Assembly: GCF_001722335.1 (NCBI RefSeq)
Contig: NZ_MIHA01000003.1
Coordinates: 310,001 to 374,000, forward strand
Source of the DNA: Mycolicibacterium flavescens
GTDB lineage: Bacteria; Actinomycetota; Actinomycetes; Mycobacteriales; Mycobacteriaceae
Reading direction: 5' to 3'
Length of the DNA: 64,000 nt
The translations under genes were made by a program, and so were the position numbers. Shown here in pieces: positions 21,050 through 29,078 of the stretch. The notes under the pieces are model-generated. The model did not search any database and was not told the origin of the DNA. It was given only the letters and a program-made list of their open reading frames with translations. How positions within the stretch are numbered: position 1 is the stretch's first letter; each line of letters begins with the position of its first letter.

Positions 21050-21082
21050 AAAACGCCCCCGGACTCTTCCCGGGGGCGTTTT
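21050..21082 (+). terminator. Intrinsic terminator downstream of fadE5
   Basis: Perfect 13-bp inverted repeat AAAACGCCCCCGG (21050-21062) / CCGGGGGCGTTTT (21070-21082) with a 7-nt loop. The right arm ends in four T residues, and the left arm gives a T run for the opposite strand, so it can stop transcripts from fadE5 and from the convergent response-regulator gene ending at 21108. Confidence 0.9.
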
Positions 21083-21107
21083 GCGTTGCGGTTTACGAGT
21101 TGACGGC

Positions 21108-21755
21108 CTACGAGTTGAGGTAGGTGACCACCGCCAGCACCCGCCGGTGGTGTGCCTGCGAGGGCGGCAGGTCCAGCTTGGTGAAGATCGCCGACACGTG
21201 CTTCTCGACGGCCCGCTCGCTGATCGAAAGATGCCGGGCCAGACCGCTGTTCGAATGCCCCTCGGCCATCAGCGCCAGCACCTCTGACTCGCGCGGGGTC
21301 AGCCGGTCCAGCACCGTGGAGGCCTGCCAGCTGCCGATCAGCTGGCGCACCACTTCCGGATCGAGCGCCGTCCCGCCGTCGGCGACCCGCCGCAGCGCCG
21401 CGTCGAACTCGCCGATGTCGGTCACCCGGTCCTTCAGCAGATACCCGACACCCTCCGGTGCGCCACCGAGAAGTTCAGTGGCATACCGGGTCTCGACCCA
21501 CTGCGAGAACACCAGCATCCCCACCGACGGGTGCGAGCGGCGCAGCGACACCGCGGCCACCAGGCCCTCGTCGGTGAATGTCGGCGGCATCCGGATGTCG
21601 ACGATCGCGACGGCGGGCGTCAACTCCTCGACGACGCGGACCAGTTCCTCGGCGGTGCCGACCTTGGCGACGACGTCGTGGCCACGCTCTGCGAGCAGCT
21701 GAGCCAGGCCGTCGCGCAGGATCGCGTTGTCCTCGGCGATGACGACGCGGATCAC
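21108..21755 (-). CDS. NarL/LuxR-family response regulator
   Basis: Two-component DNA-binding regulator of 215 residues. It has an N-terminal receiver domain (acidic pocket AEDN near residue 7, phospho-acceptor Asp53 in VDIRMPP, conserved Lys in YLLKDRV) and a C-terminal LuxR helix-turn-helix starting LTPRESEVLALMAEG. The ATG at 21755 overlaps the TGA of the upstream histidine kinase by 4 bp, so both are made from one message with coupled translation. Convergent with fadE5 across the strong terminator. The signal and target genes cannot be read from sequence; local targets such as fadE5 or the TDT transporter are only a guess. Confidence 0.92.
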   Translation of the reverse strand: MIRVVIAEDNAILRDGLAQLLAERGHDVVAKVGTAEELVRVVEELTPAVAIVDIRMPPTFTDEGLVAAVSLRRSHPSVGMLVFSQWVETRYATELLGGAPEGVGYLLKDRVTDIGEFDAALRRVADGGTALDPEVVRQLIGSWQASTVLDRLTPRESEVLALMAEGHSNSGLARHLSISERAVEKHVSAIFTKLDLPPSQAHHRRVLAVVTYLNS

Positions 21756-23020
21756 CGGCCGGCTCCCGGCGGCACGGTCACGGTGACCACTGTCGGTCCG
21801 CCGTCAGGGCTGACGACCGTCAGCTCACCGTCGAGCATGGCCAACCGGTCGCGCAGACCGGTCAGGCCCGAACCGTTGCCGACCTGCACCCCACCGGAGC
21901 CGTTGTCACGCACGGTGATCCGTAGTTCGGCGGGATCGCTTCGAATGCTCACTGCGGCGTGGTCGGCCCCCGAGTGCCGCGACACGTTGGCCAGTAGCTC
22001 GGCCACGCAGAAGTAGGCCATGGTCTCCACGCCCAACGACGGACGCACGGGAAGGTCGACCGACACCTCGACCGGCAGCGGGTTGCGGGCGGCCAGCGTC
22101 CCGACGGCGGCCTCCAAACCGAGATCTAGTGCGGGCGGCCGGATCCCACGCACGATCTCGCGCAGCTCGGCCAGCGTGTCTTTGGTGTTGGCGAGCGCGT
22201 CGGACACCAGGGTGCGGGCGCGGCCGACGTCGGAGGCGGCGAAGTGGTCCTCGGCGCGGGCCAACGCCATCGCCACCGTGATCAGCCGCGCCTGGGTCCC
22301 GTCGTGCAGATCGCGTTCGACCCGCTGCAAGGTGGCCGCCGATTCGTCGACCACGTCGGCGCGGGCTCGCTCGAGGTGACCGACCCGGCGGTCGCGGTCG
22401 GTCGCGCCGAGCAGCGCCCGGGCCATCCACACGTCGAAGCGGCTCGCGGCGAGAATCAGCCAACCCGTTGCGTACAGCCCGGCCACGCCGGCCACCGACA
22501 GCAGCAGATACAGCGGCAGTGAGTCGATCGGCTCCCCGATCGTGATGAAGGGTTCCCCGGTCACCAGGAATGCCACCGGAGAGGCGACGGCCGACGCGCA
22601 CACCACGACGGCCAGGATCAGGCCGTAGCCGACCGGCGTCATCACCAGCGAGTGCAGCGCGACGAACCCGAGGCTGCGCCAACCGACACCGTCGGTGAGC
22701 GCGGCCGCAACGGTCTGCAACCGGCCCGGCGGCCGGACGAACGGCGGCGGGGCCTCGATCTCGACGCCGGTCAGCCGGGCCAGGGACCGGTACAGCCGGT
22801 TCCACGCCCGGCCGCTCATCACGATCAGCGCCAGCAGCGGGATGCCGATCAGCGTCACCAACAGCAGACCGGAGGCCAGACCGGCGGCGAACAGGAACGC
22901 GACCCCGACGACTGCCAGCGCGGTGGCCAGCAGGAAATACGCGTAGGTGCGCCAGGCCTCGGGGCGCAGCGGTTGGGACAGCGTCCGAGCTGCGGGGGCG
23001 GTTGTCGTCACGGGATCCAT
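21752..23020 (-). CDS. Sensor histidine kinase (HisKA_3 / NarX type)
   Basis: Membrane sensor kinase, 422 residues from ATG 23020. The N-terminal half holds four hydrophobic helices in two pairs (residues about 28-70 and 118-192), a membrane sensor domain without a large extracellular part. The kinase half has the phospho-acceptor box VERDLHDGTQARL with His239, LREIVRGIRPPALDLG, an N-box in LLANVSRHSG and G-boxes DNGSGG and GLTGLRDRL. An in-frame ATG at 23095 would add 25 Ser/Thr/Pro-rich residues; neither start has a clear ribosome site, so the start is uncertain. It forms an operon with the response regulator (4-bp overlap). Its 5' region contains the unusual inverted-repeat element at 23101-23194. 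Confidence 0.9.
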   Translation of the reverse strand: MDPVTTTAPAARTLSQPLRPEAWRTYAYFLLATALAVVGVAFLFAAGLASGLLLVTLIGIPLLALIVMSGRAWNRLYRSLARLTGVEIEAPPPFVRPPGRLQTVAAALTDGVGWRSLGFVALHSLVMTPVGYGLILAVVVCASAVASPVAFLVTGEPFITIGEPIDSLPLYLLLSVAGVAGLYATGWLILAASRFDVWMARALLGATDRDRRVGHLERARADVVDESAATLQRVERDLHDGTQARLITVAMALARAEDHFAASDVGRARTLVSDALANTKDTLAELREIVRGIRPPALDLGLEAAVGTLAARNPLPVEVSVDLPVRPSLGVETMAYFCVAELLANVSRHSGADHAAVSIRSDPAELRITVRDNGSGGVQVGNGSGLTGLRDRLAMLDGELTVVSPDGGPTVVTVTVPPGAGR

Positions 23021-23100
23021 CGTGGTGGGCGACGGCGCTGCGGTCGATCGTGGTGTCCGGCCGATCCGTGGTGTGGCTGCCCGTACCCCGGACATGAAGG

Positions 23101-23194
23101 CGGGTTCGGGAGGGCAGATAGGCGCGTCACATCAGTTACACGCGGTCGGCTTTCATCCTTTGCCGACTCTTCGGATTGGCCACTCCCGAACCCG
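23101..23194 (-). other. Candidate structured RNA element (three-way junction)
   Basis: A 12-bp perfect inverted repeat, CGGGTTCGGGAG (23101-23112) and CTCCCGAACCCG (23183-23194), encloses 70 nt. Inside are two adjacent perfect hairpins with no base between them: CGCGT/ACGCG (23123-23127, 23140-23144) and GTCGGC/GCCGAC (23145-23150, 23162-23167). This is the layout of a three-way junction with stacked arms. On the minus strand it lies in the leader of the histidine kinase gene, just 5 nt before the alternative ATG at 23095. No known riboswitch signature was recognised. It might instead be an elaborate terminator for the upstream LLM gene. Confidence 0.45.
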
Positions 23195-23251
23195 TCGTGC
23201 GATCGATCGTACGCCCGTGATCGAGAACACACCAGACCGAATTTTCCCGGC

Positions 23252-24175
23252 TCATTCGTCCTGGGCTCGCAGCAGCGCCCGGGTGCGGGCCTGAGCCTCC
23301 GGGTCGGTGTCGAAAACGCTGGCCACGAACTCGTCGACCCCACTGTCGCGCAGCTCCGCGAGCCGCTGCGCGACCGTGTTCTCGTCGCCGATGATCGCGG
23401 CGTCCTCGGGTCCGGCGAACCCCTCGCGATCGAGCATCGCCCGGTAGGACGGCAGCGTGCCGTAGACCCCGAAACCCTCGGCCGCTTGTTTGCGGGCGCC
23501 GTCCACATCGTCGGTCACGCTGACCGGCAGCGACGCCGCCACGCGCACGTCGTCGGCGCCGTGGCCCGCCTCGACCGCGGCGTCGCGCAGCACCGGCACG
23601 ATGTGGCCGGCCAGCGTCTTGGGGCCGGTCATCCACGTCAGCGTGCCCCTCGTGCGGCGCCCGGCCAGCCGCAGCATCTGCGGTCCGAGCGCCGCCAGGT
23701 AGACCTCCGGTGCCGGCGCGGGGACCTGCAGCGATCCGCGGGCGGTCCAGAATTCGCCCGCCGCGTCCGCGGGCTGACCGGCCAGCAGCGGCTGTAGGGC
23801 GTCGAGGTACTCGCGCATCTGGCGCACCGGCCGGTCCCACGGAACGCCCCACACTCCCTGGGTGACCACGCGGTGGCTCATGCCGATGCCGAGCGCGAAC
23901 CGCCCGCCGCTGATGAGGTTGAGCGTCAGGGCGCGCTGCGCCAGCTGCCACGGGTGCTGGGCCTGGATTGGGATCACGCCCGAGCCGATCTCGAGCCCGT
24001 CGACTTCGCGGAACGCGATCGCGAGCATCGTCGGCAGGTCGGCGTCGAACGGCAGTTGGGCCAGCCACACTCGGCGGAAACCCTCGTCGCGCAGGGTCGC
24101 GAGTTTCTCGACCAGCGTGTCGACCGGCGACGGCTCGCTGGGATTCAGTCCGACGATGCTCAGGCTCGTTTGCAT
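23252..24175 (-). CDS. LLM-class flavin/F420-dependent oxidoreductase
   Basis: Luciferase-like TIM-barrel oxidoreductase of 307 residues from ATG 24175 (start MQTSLSIVGLNP). Motifs: GFRRVWLAQLPFDAD, IGSGVIPIQAQHPWQLA, LISGGRFALGIGMSH and EVYLAALGPQMLRLAG, all typical of actinobacterial LLM enzymes that use F420 or FMN. The substrate is unknown. A longer reading frame exists upstream to 24298 but runs across the divergent transporter gene, so the ATG at 24175 is preferred. It is divergent from the TDT gene with only 16 bp between the two start codons, so each promoter must lie in the other gene's start region. Confidence 0.85.
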   Translation of the reverse strand: MQTSLSIVGLNPSEPSPVDTLVEKLATLRDEGFRRVWLAQLPFDADLPTMLAIAFREVDGLEIGSGVIPIQAQHPWQLAQRALTLNLISGGRFALGIGMSHRVVTQGVWGVPWDRPVRQMREYLDALQPLLAGQPADAAGEFWTARGSLQVPAPAPEVYLAALGPQMLRLAGRRTRGTLTWMTGPKTLAGHIVPVLRDAAVEAGHGADDVRVAASLPVSVTDDVDGARKQAAEGFGVYGTLPSYRAMLDREGFAGPEDAAIIGDENTVAQRLAELRDSGVDEFVASVFDTDPEAQARTRALLRAQDE

Positions 24176-24191
24176 GCTTACATACTGATCC

Positions 24192-25340
24192 ATGGCCACC
24201 GACGCCGCTTCGACCGAGCTCGCCCGGCTGCAGCATCTGGGTCCGAACTGGTTCGCGTCGGTGATGGGCACCGGCATCGTCGCGACGGCCGGCGCCACAC
24301 TACCGGTGAATGTGCCTGGCCTGCATGTCTTTTCGCGGGTGGTCTGGGTGTTCGCGGCCGTGCTGCTGGTGGTGCTCGCCGTCGCGGTGGGCGCGCAGCG
24401 GATCCGTCATCCGGTGGCGGCGCGCGGGTACGTGCGCAACCCGCAGATGACCCATTTCTACGGTGCCGCGCCGATGGCGCTGCTGACCGTCGCCTCGGGG
24501 TCACTGCTGCTGGGCAAGGACCTGCTCGGTGAGCGGGTGGCCGTGGACCTGGCGTGGGTACTGTGGACCGCAGGCACGATCGGCGGGCTGTTCACCGCGG
24601 CCACCATCCCGTTCCTGATGTTCACCCAACTGCACGTCGAACCCGACGCCGCGTTCGGCGGCTGGCTGATGCCGGTGGTGCCGCCGATGGTGTCGGCCGC
24701 CTCCGGTGCGCTGCTGATCCCGCACATGGCGCCGGGAACCGGCCGCGCCACGATGCTCTACGGCTGTTACGCGATGTTCGGGCTGTCGCTGATCGCCGCG
24801 CTGATCATCATCACGATGATCTGGAGCAGGCTCGCGCTGTACGGCACGTCGGGCACCGCGCGGGTGCCGACGCTGTGGATCGTGCTCGGACCGCTCGGGC
24901 AGGGCATCACCGCAGCGGGCCTTCTCGGTGCGCAGGCCGCGCTCGCCGTCCCAGCCGAACTGGCCGCGGCGATGAACGTGTTCGCGGTGCTGTTCGGGGT
25001 TCCGGTGTGGGGTTTCGCGGTGCTGTGGATCGTGCTGGCCACGCAGTTGACCGTGCGCACGATGCGCCGCGGGATGCCGTTCGCGCTGACGTGGTGGAGC
25101 CTGACGTTCCCGGTCGGCACGTTCGTCACGGGCACGACGCAGTTGGCCAAGCACACCGGGCTGCCGGCGTTCGCGGTCGCCGCGGCGATCGCCTACGTCG
25201 GGCTGCTCGGCACCTGGGCGTTGGTGGCGGTGCGCACCGCGCGCCACAGCGTCGGCGGCGCGTTGTTCGTCGCGCCGGGGTCCGATCCGATCAAGGCGAG
25301 AAAGGATCCGCCGCCCGGTCTTGAAAACGTGGGATCCTGA
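24192..25340 (+). CDS. TDT/SLAC1-family membrane transporter
   Basis: Integral membrane protein of 382 residues with about ten hydrophobic helices, matching the tellurite-resistance/dicarboxylate (TehA, Mae1) and SLAC1 anion channel family. Family signatures are GPNWFASVMGTGIVATAG in the first helix, PQMTHFYGAAPMALLTVA, and the late-helix pair TWWSLTFPVGTFVTGTTQLA. It probably moves a small organic or inorganic anion; the substrate cannot be read. ATG at 24192, 16 bp from the divergent LLM gene. A short charged cytoplasmic tail ends the protein. Convergent with fadA2 across a 122-bp gap. Confidence 0.85.
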   Translation: MATDAASTELARLQHLGPNWFASVMGTGIVATAGATLPVNVPGLHVFSRVVWVFAAVLLVVLAVAVGAQRIRHPVAARGYVRNPQMTHFYGAAPMALLTVASGSLLLGKDLLGERVAVDLAWVLWTAGTIGGLFTAATIPFLMFTQLHVEPDAAFGGWLMPVVPPMVSAASGALLIPHMAPGTGRATMLYGCYAMFGLSLIAALIIITMIWSRLALYGTSGTARVPTLWIVLGPLGQGITAAGLLGAQAALAVPAELAAAMNVFAVLFGVPVWGFAVLWIVLATQLTVRTMRRGMPFALTWWSLTFPVGTFVTGTTQLAKHTGLPAFAVAAAIAYVGLLGTWALVAVRTARHSVGGALFVAPGSDPIKARKDPPPGLENVGS

Positions 25341-25357
25341 AACGTAAAGAGCCCCGC

Positions 25358-25389
25358 ACTGCCGCCGGGTCGGGGGGTCAGACGGCAGT
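25358..25389. terminator. Hairpin between convergent TDT and fadA2 genes
   Basis: ACTGCCG (25358-25364) pairs with CGGCAGT (25383-25389) over an 18-nt loop in the 122-bp convergent gap. On the minus strand it is followed by a G/C run and CTCTTTACGTTT, so it may end fadA2 transcripts. A separate T6 tract at about 25448 lies nearer fadA2. Evidence is only the stem and the location. Confidence 0.4.
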
Positions 25390-25462
25390 ACGGAGCTACC
25401 CGGTCTATCGACACCCCCGCCGCGGGCGTTACAAGCCCCGGCACAAATTTTTTGCGGGACCG

Positions 25463-26761
25463 TCAGGCCTCGAGGATCGCGGCGACGCCCTGCCCGCCGG
25501 CCGCGCAGATCGAGATCAGCCCCCGCACCGGCTGACCGGTCTCCTTCTTCTTCTCGGCCAGCTGCTTGGCCAGCTGCGCGACGATCCGGCCGCCGGTCGC
25601 GGCGAACGGGTGCCCGGCCGCCAGCGACGAGCCGTTGACGTTGAGCTTGGACCGGTCGATCGCGCCGAGCGCCTTGTCCAGGCCGAGGCGTTCCTTGCAG
25701 TACTCCTCGGACTCCCATGCCTGCAGGTGGGCGAGCACCACCGACGCGAACGCCTCGTGGATCTCGTAGAAGTCGAAGTCCTGCAGGCTCAGCCCGTTGC
25801 GGGCCAGCAGGCGCGGCACCGCGTACGTCGGCGCCATCAGCAGGCCGTCGCGGCCGTTGACGTAGTCGACCGCGGCGGTCTCGGCGTCGACGAAGTAGGC
25901 CAACGGTTCGATGCCGTGCGCCGACGCCCACTCCTCGGACGCCAGCAGCGACACCGACGCGCCGTCGGTCAGCGGGGTGGAGTTGCCCGCCGTCATGGTC
26001 GCGTCGCCGTTGCGCACGCCGAACACCGGCTTGAGCTTGGCGAGCTTCTCCGGTGACGAGTCGGCGCGCAGGTTGTTGTCGCGGTACACCCCGAGGAACG
26101 GGGTGACCAGGTCGTCGAAGAACCCGCGGTCGTAGGCGGCGCTCATGTTGCGGTGGCTGGCGGCGGCCAGTTCGTCCTGGTCGACGCGCTTGATGCCCAT
26201 CTCCTTGGCGGTGACGGCGGCGTGCTCGCCCATCGACATGCCGGTGCGGGGTTCGCTGTTGACCGGGATCTGCACGCCCAGCGACGCCGGCAGCTTGCCA
26301 ACCAGCTTGAGCCGGTCGACGTTTGACTTCGCCCGGCGCAGCCCGAGCAGCGTGCGGCGCAGGTCGTCGCCCAGCGCGATCGGCGCGTCGGAGGCGGTGT
26401 CGACGCCGCCGGCCGCCGCGACCTCGTAGCGTCCCGCGGCGATCCCGTCGGCCGCCGCGATCGTGGCCTGCAGGCCGGTGCCGCACGCCTGCTGGATGTC
26501 GAAGGCCGGGGTGTACGACGACAGCGCGCTGCCGAGTACGCACTCGCGGATCAGGTTGAAGTCGCGGCTGTGCTTGAGCACCGCACCGCCGATCACCGCG
26601 CCCAGCGTCTCGCCTGCCAGGTTGTAGCGGTCGACCAGACCGGCCAGCGCGGCGGTGAACATGTCCTGGTTGGACGCGTTGGCGTAGGCGCCGTCGGAGC
26701 GGGCGAACGGAATTCTGTTACCACCGAGAATCGCGACGCGTCGCTGGGTATCACTAGCCAT
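25463..26761 (-). CDS. fadA2: Acetyl-CoA acetyltransferase / 3-ketoacyl-CoA thiolase FadA2
   Basis: Thiolase of 432 residues, cleaving or forming 3-ketoacyl-CoA. The nucleophile is in QQACGTGLQA, the His in EIHEAFASVV, and the second Cys in ISICAAGGQG, with NGSSLAAGHPFAATGG between. Start ATG at 26761 (MASDTQRRVAILGG...), matching Rv0243-type proteins; the frame extends upstream to 26809 but would run through the operator and the divergent fabG4 start. A TACTAT hexamer 7 nt before the ATG suggests a leaderless mRNA. Divergent from fabG4, with which it shares a 46-bp promoter region holding a perfect palindrome. Confidence 0.95.
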   Translation of the reverse strand: MASDTQRRVAILGGNRIPFARSDGAYANASNQDMFTAALAGLVDRYNLAGETLGAVIGGAVLKHSRDFNLIRECVLGSALSSYTPAFDIQQACGTGLQATIAAADGIAAGRYEVAAAGGVDTASDAPIALGDDLRRTLLGLRRAKSNVDRLKLVGKLPASLGVQIPVNSEPRTGMSMGEHAAVTAKEMGIKRVDQDELAAASHRNMSAAYDRGFFDDLVTPFLGVYRDNNLRADSSPEKLAKLKPVFGVRNGDATMTAGNSTPLTDGASVSLLASEEWASAHGIEPLAYFVDAETAAVDYVNGRDGLLMAPTYAVPRLLARNGLSLQDFDFYEIHEAFASVVLAHLQAWESEEYCKERLGLDKALGAIDRSKLNVNGSSLAAGHPFAATGGRIVAQLAKQLAEKKKETGQPVRGLISICAAGGQGVAAILEA

Positions 26762-26768
26762 GAACCCC

Positions 26769-26799
26769 ATAGTACCCACCCTTCTTACTCTGGAGTAAG
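26769..26799. promoter_or_regulatory. fadA2 / fabG4 divergent promoter with 16-bp palindromic operator
   Basis: CTTACTCTGGAGTAAG (26784-26799) is a perfect palindrome with 7-bp arms and a 2-bp centre, ending 8 bp before the fabG4 ATG. On the minus strand TACTAT (26774-26769) is a good -10 for a leaderless fadA2. The palindrome covers the spacer/-35 area of fadA2 and the -10/start area of fabG4, so one repressor could control both. Its TTACT....AGTAA core resembles the two dyads at fadE5. Confidence 0.7.
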
Positions 26800-26807
26800 T
26801 TCGTCTC

Positions 26808-28160
26808 ATGGCTTCCGATCTGTACTCGCAACTCGTTCACTCGGCGCCCGGATCGTTCCTCGCCAAGCAGCTGGGCATCCCGCAGCCCGAGACCCTGCGG
26901 CGCTACAAGCCCGGCGACCAGCCGCTGGCCGGCACGCTGCTCATCGGCGGTGAAGGCCGGCTCGTCGAACCGCTGCGCGCCGCGCTGGCCGAGGACTACG
27001 ACGTCGTCTCCGACAACCTCGGCGGCCGGTGGGCCGACTCGTTCGGCGGGCTGGTGTACGACGCCACCGGCATCACCGGGCCGGCCGGGCTCAAGGGCCT
27101 CTACAAGTTCTTCACCCCGCTGCTGCGCAACCTCGGGCCGTCCGGGCGCATCGTCGTCATCGGTACGACGCCGGAGGAGGCCGGCAGCGGGCACGAGCGG
27201 ATCGCGCAGCGCGCGCTGGAGGGCTTCACCCGCTCGCTGGGCAAGGAGATGCGCCGCGGCGCGACGGTGAACCTGGTGTACGTCTCACCCGACGCGAAGC
27301 CGGCCGCGACGGGGCTGGAGTCGACGATGCGGTTCCTGCTGTCGGGCAAGTCGGCCTACGTCGACGGGCAGGTGTTCCGGATCGGCGCGGACGACGCGTC
27401 CCCGCCCGCGGATTGGGACCGGCCGCTCGACGGCAAGGTCGCGATCGTGACCGGCGCCGCCCGCGGTATCGGCGCGACGATCGCCGAGGTGTTCAGCCGC
27501 GACGGCGCCAAGGTGATCTGCATCGACGTCGAGGGGGCGCAGGAGGCGCTCGGCGTGACCGCCACCAAGGTCGGCGGGACCGCACTGGCCCTGGACGTGA
27601 CCGCCGACGACGCCGTCGACCGCATCACCGAGCACGTGCGGGAGCACTACGACGGTCGCGTCGACATCCTGGTCAACAACGCGGGCATCACCCGCGACAA
27701 GCTGCTCGCCAACATGGACGAGGGCCGCTGGGACTCCGTCGTCGCGGTGAATCTCGTTGCCCCGCTTGCGCTTGCCGAAGGACTGGTGAACAACGGCGTG
27801 CTGGGCGAGGGCGGCCGGGTGGTCGGGCTGTCGTCGATGGCCGGTATCGCGGGCAACCGCGGGCAGACCAACTACGCGGCGACCAAGGCCGGCATGATCG
27901 GGCTGACCGACACGCTGTCGGAGGCGTACGCGGACAAGGGCATCACGGTCAACGCGGTGGCGCCCGGCTTCATCGAGACCAAGATGACCGAGGCGATCCC
28001 GCTGGCCACCCGCGAGGTCGGGCGGCGGCTGAACTCGCTGTACCAGGGCGGTAAGCCGGTCGACGTCGCCGAGACCATCGCGTACTTCGCCAGCCCGGCG
28101 TCGAACGCGGTCACCGGCAACACGGTGCGGGTCTGCGGCCAGGCGTGGCTGGGGGCGTGA
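26808..28160 (+). CDS. fabG4: 3-oxoacyl-[ACP] reductase FabG4 (high-molecular-weight FabG)
   Basis: NAD(H)-linked ketoacyl reductase of 450 residues, much longer than ordinary FabG (about 250). The N-terminal ~205 residues form a flavodoxin-like domain without a catalytic motif. The C-terminal domain has the cofactor loop [10 protein letters not shown] (from residue 214), [22 protein letters not shown] and the catalytic Tyr356/Lys360 in NYAATKAG. Rv0242c has the same two-part build. ATG at 26808. htdX follows 1 bp after the stop, so reductase and dehydratase are co-expressed for consecutive steps on 3-oxoacyl chains. Divergent from fadA2 through a shared operator. Confidence 0.95.
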   Translation: MASDLYSQLVHSAPGSFLAKQLGIPQPETLRRYKPGDQPLAGTLLIGGEGRLVEPLRAALAEDYDVVSDNLGGRWADSFGGLVYDATGITGPAGLKGLYKFFTPLLRNLGPSGRIVVIGTTPEEAGSGHERIAQRALEGFTRSLGKEMRRGATVNLVYVSPDAKPAATGLESTMRFLLSGKSAYVDGQVFRIGADDASPPADWDRPLDGKVAIVTGAARGIGATIAEVFSRDGAKVICIDVEGAQEALGVTATKVGGTALALDVTADDAVDRITEHVREHYDGRVDILVNNAGITRDKLLANMDEGRWDSVVAVNLVAPLALAEGLVNNGVLGEGGRVVGLSSMAGIAGNRGQTNYAATKAGMIGLTDTLSEAYADKGITVNAVAPGFIETKMTEAIPLATREVGRRLNSLYQGGKPVDVAETIAYFASPASNAVTGNTVRVCGQAWLGA

Positions 28161-28161
28161 C

Positions 28162-29004
28162 GTGAGCCAACCTTCCGGCTTGATGAATCTCGCGCGCGCG
28201 GCGGCGGGTGCGCTGCCGTTCGTGCCGCGCGGTGAGACGCTGCCCGACCGCACGCTGACCGTCGACGAGTTGAGCATCGACCCGGCCAACGTCGCGGCGT
28301 ACGCGGCGGTGACCGGTCTGCAGTTCGGTGACACGGTTCCGCTGACGTATCCGTTCGCGCTGACGTTCCCGACGCTGATGTCGTTGGTCACCGGGTTCGA
28401 CTTCCCGTTCGCCGCAATGGGTTCGGTGCACATCGAGAACCACATCACCCAGCACCGGCCGATCGCGGTGACCGACACCGTCTCGGTGAAGGTGCGCGCC
28501 GAGAACCTCCGCGAGCACCGGCGCGGTCTGCTGGTCGACATCCTCACCGACGTCAACGTCGGCAACGAACTGGTCTGGCAGCAGGTGACGACGTTCCTGC
28601 ACCAGCAGCGCACCAGCCTGTCCGACGAGCCCAAGCCGCCGCCGCAGAAGCAACCGAAGCTGGGCCCGCCGAACGCGGTGCTGCGCATCACGCCCGGCCA
28701 GATCCGGCACTACGCGTCGGTCGGCGGGGATCACAACCCGATCCACACCAACTCGGTGGCGGCCAAGCTGTTCGGCTTCCCGAGCGTGATCGCCCACGGA
28801 ATGTTCAGCGCCGCAGCGGTTTTGGCGAACATCGAGGGGCAGCTGCCGAGCGCGGTGAAGTATTCGGTGAAGTTCGCCAAGCCGGTGGTGCTGCCCGCGA
28901 GCGCCGGCCTCTACGTCGACCGCGTCGCCGACGGCTGGGACCTGACGCTGCGGCACCTGAAGAAGGGCGACCCGCACCTGTTCGGCACGGTCCGCGCGCT
29001 GTAG
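28162..29004 (+). CDS. htdX: 3-hydroxyacyl thioester dehydratase HtdX (double hot-dog MaoC type)
   Basis: Hydratase/dehydratase of 280 residues working on 3-hydroxyacyl chains, the step after FabG4. Two hot-dog folds are present; the C-terminal one carries hydratase-2 residues in GGDHNPIHTNSVAAK (Asp190, His195) followed by GFPSVIAHGMFSAA. GTG start at 28162, one base after the fabG4 stop, so coupled. Length and position match Rv0241c. It ends 42 bp before the convergent tetR stop, with a large inverted repeat between them. Confidence 0.93.
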   Translation: MSQPSGLMNLARAAAGALPFVPRGETLPDRTLTVDELSIDPANVAAYAAVTGLQFGDTVPLTYPFALTFPTLMSLVTGFDFPFAAMGSVHIENHITQHRPIAVTDTVSVKVRAENLREHRRGLLVDILTDVNVGNELVWQQVTTFLHQQRTSLSDEPKPPPQKQPKLGPPNAVLRITPGQIRHYASVGGDHNPIHTNSVAAKLFGFPSVIAHGMFSAAAVLANIEGQLPSAVKYSVKFAKPVVLPASAGLYVDRVADGWDLTLRHLKKGDPHLFGTVRAL

Positions 29005-29024
29005 GCGGGCACCTGATACCGGCC

Positions 29025-29078
29025 AGCAGACGCAAAGTGCCTCTATTCAGCCGCGAATCCGGTCACTTTGCGTCTGCT
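29025..29078. repeat. 15-bp perfect inverted repeat, probable bidirectional terminator
   Basis: AGCAGACGCAAAGTG (29025-29039) and CACTTTGCGTCTGCT (29064-29078) with a 24-nt loop sit between the convergent htdX and tetR stops. The right arm lies inside the last codons of tetR. The GCAGACGCAAA core looks like a dispersed mycobacterial intergenic motif I recall from other gene ends, but copy number was not checked. Confidence 0.6.

Noticed and set aside
23101..23194. Known riboswitch (TPP, cobalamin, ydaO or SAM type)
   Set aside because: None of the conserved core sequences I know for these classes is present; kept only as an unclassified structured element.
23200..23209. CGATCGATCG palindrome
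   Set aside because: A simple 10-bp self-complementary run, common by chance in GC-rich DNA, with no clear promoter position.
24501..26543. 680-codon minus-strand open frame across TDT and fadA2
   Set aside because: Arg/Ala-rich artefact of GC-rich codon usage; it crosses a convergent intergenic gap and two well-supported genes.
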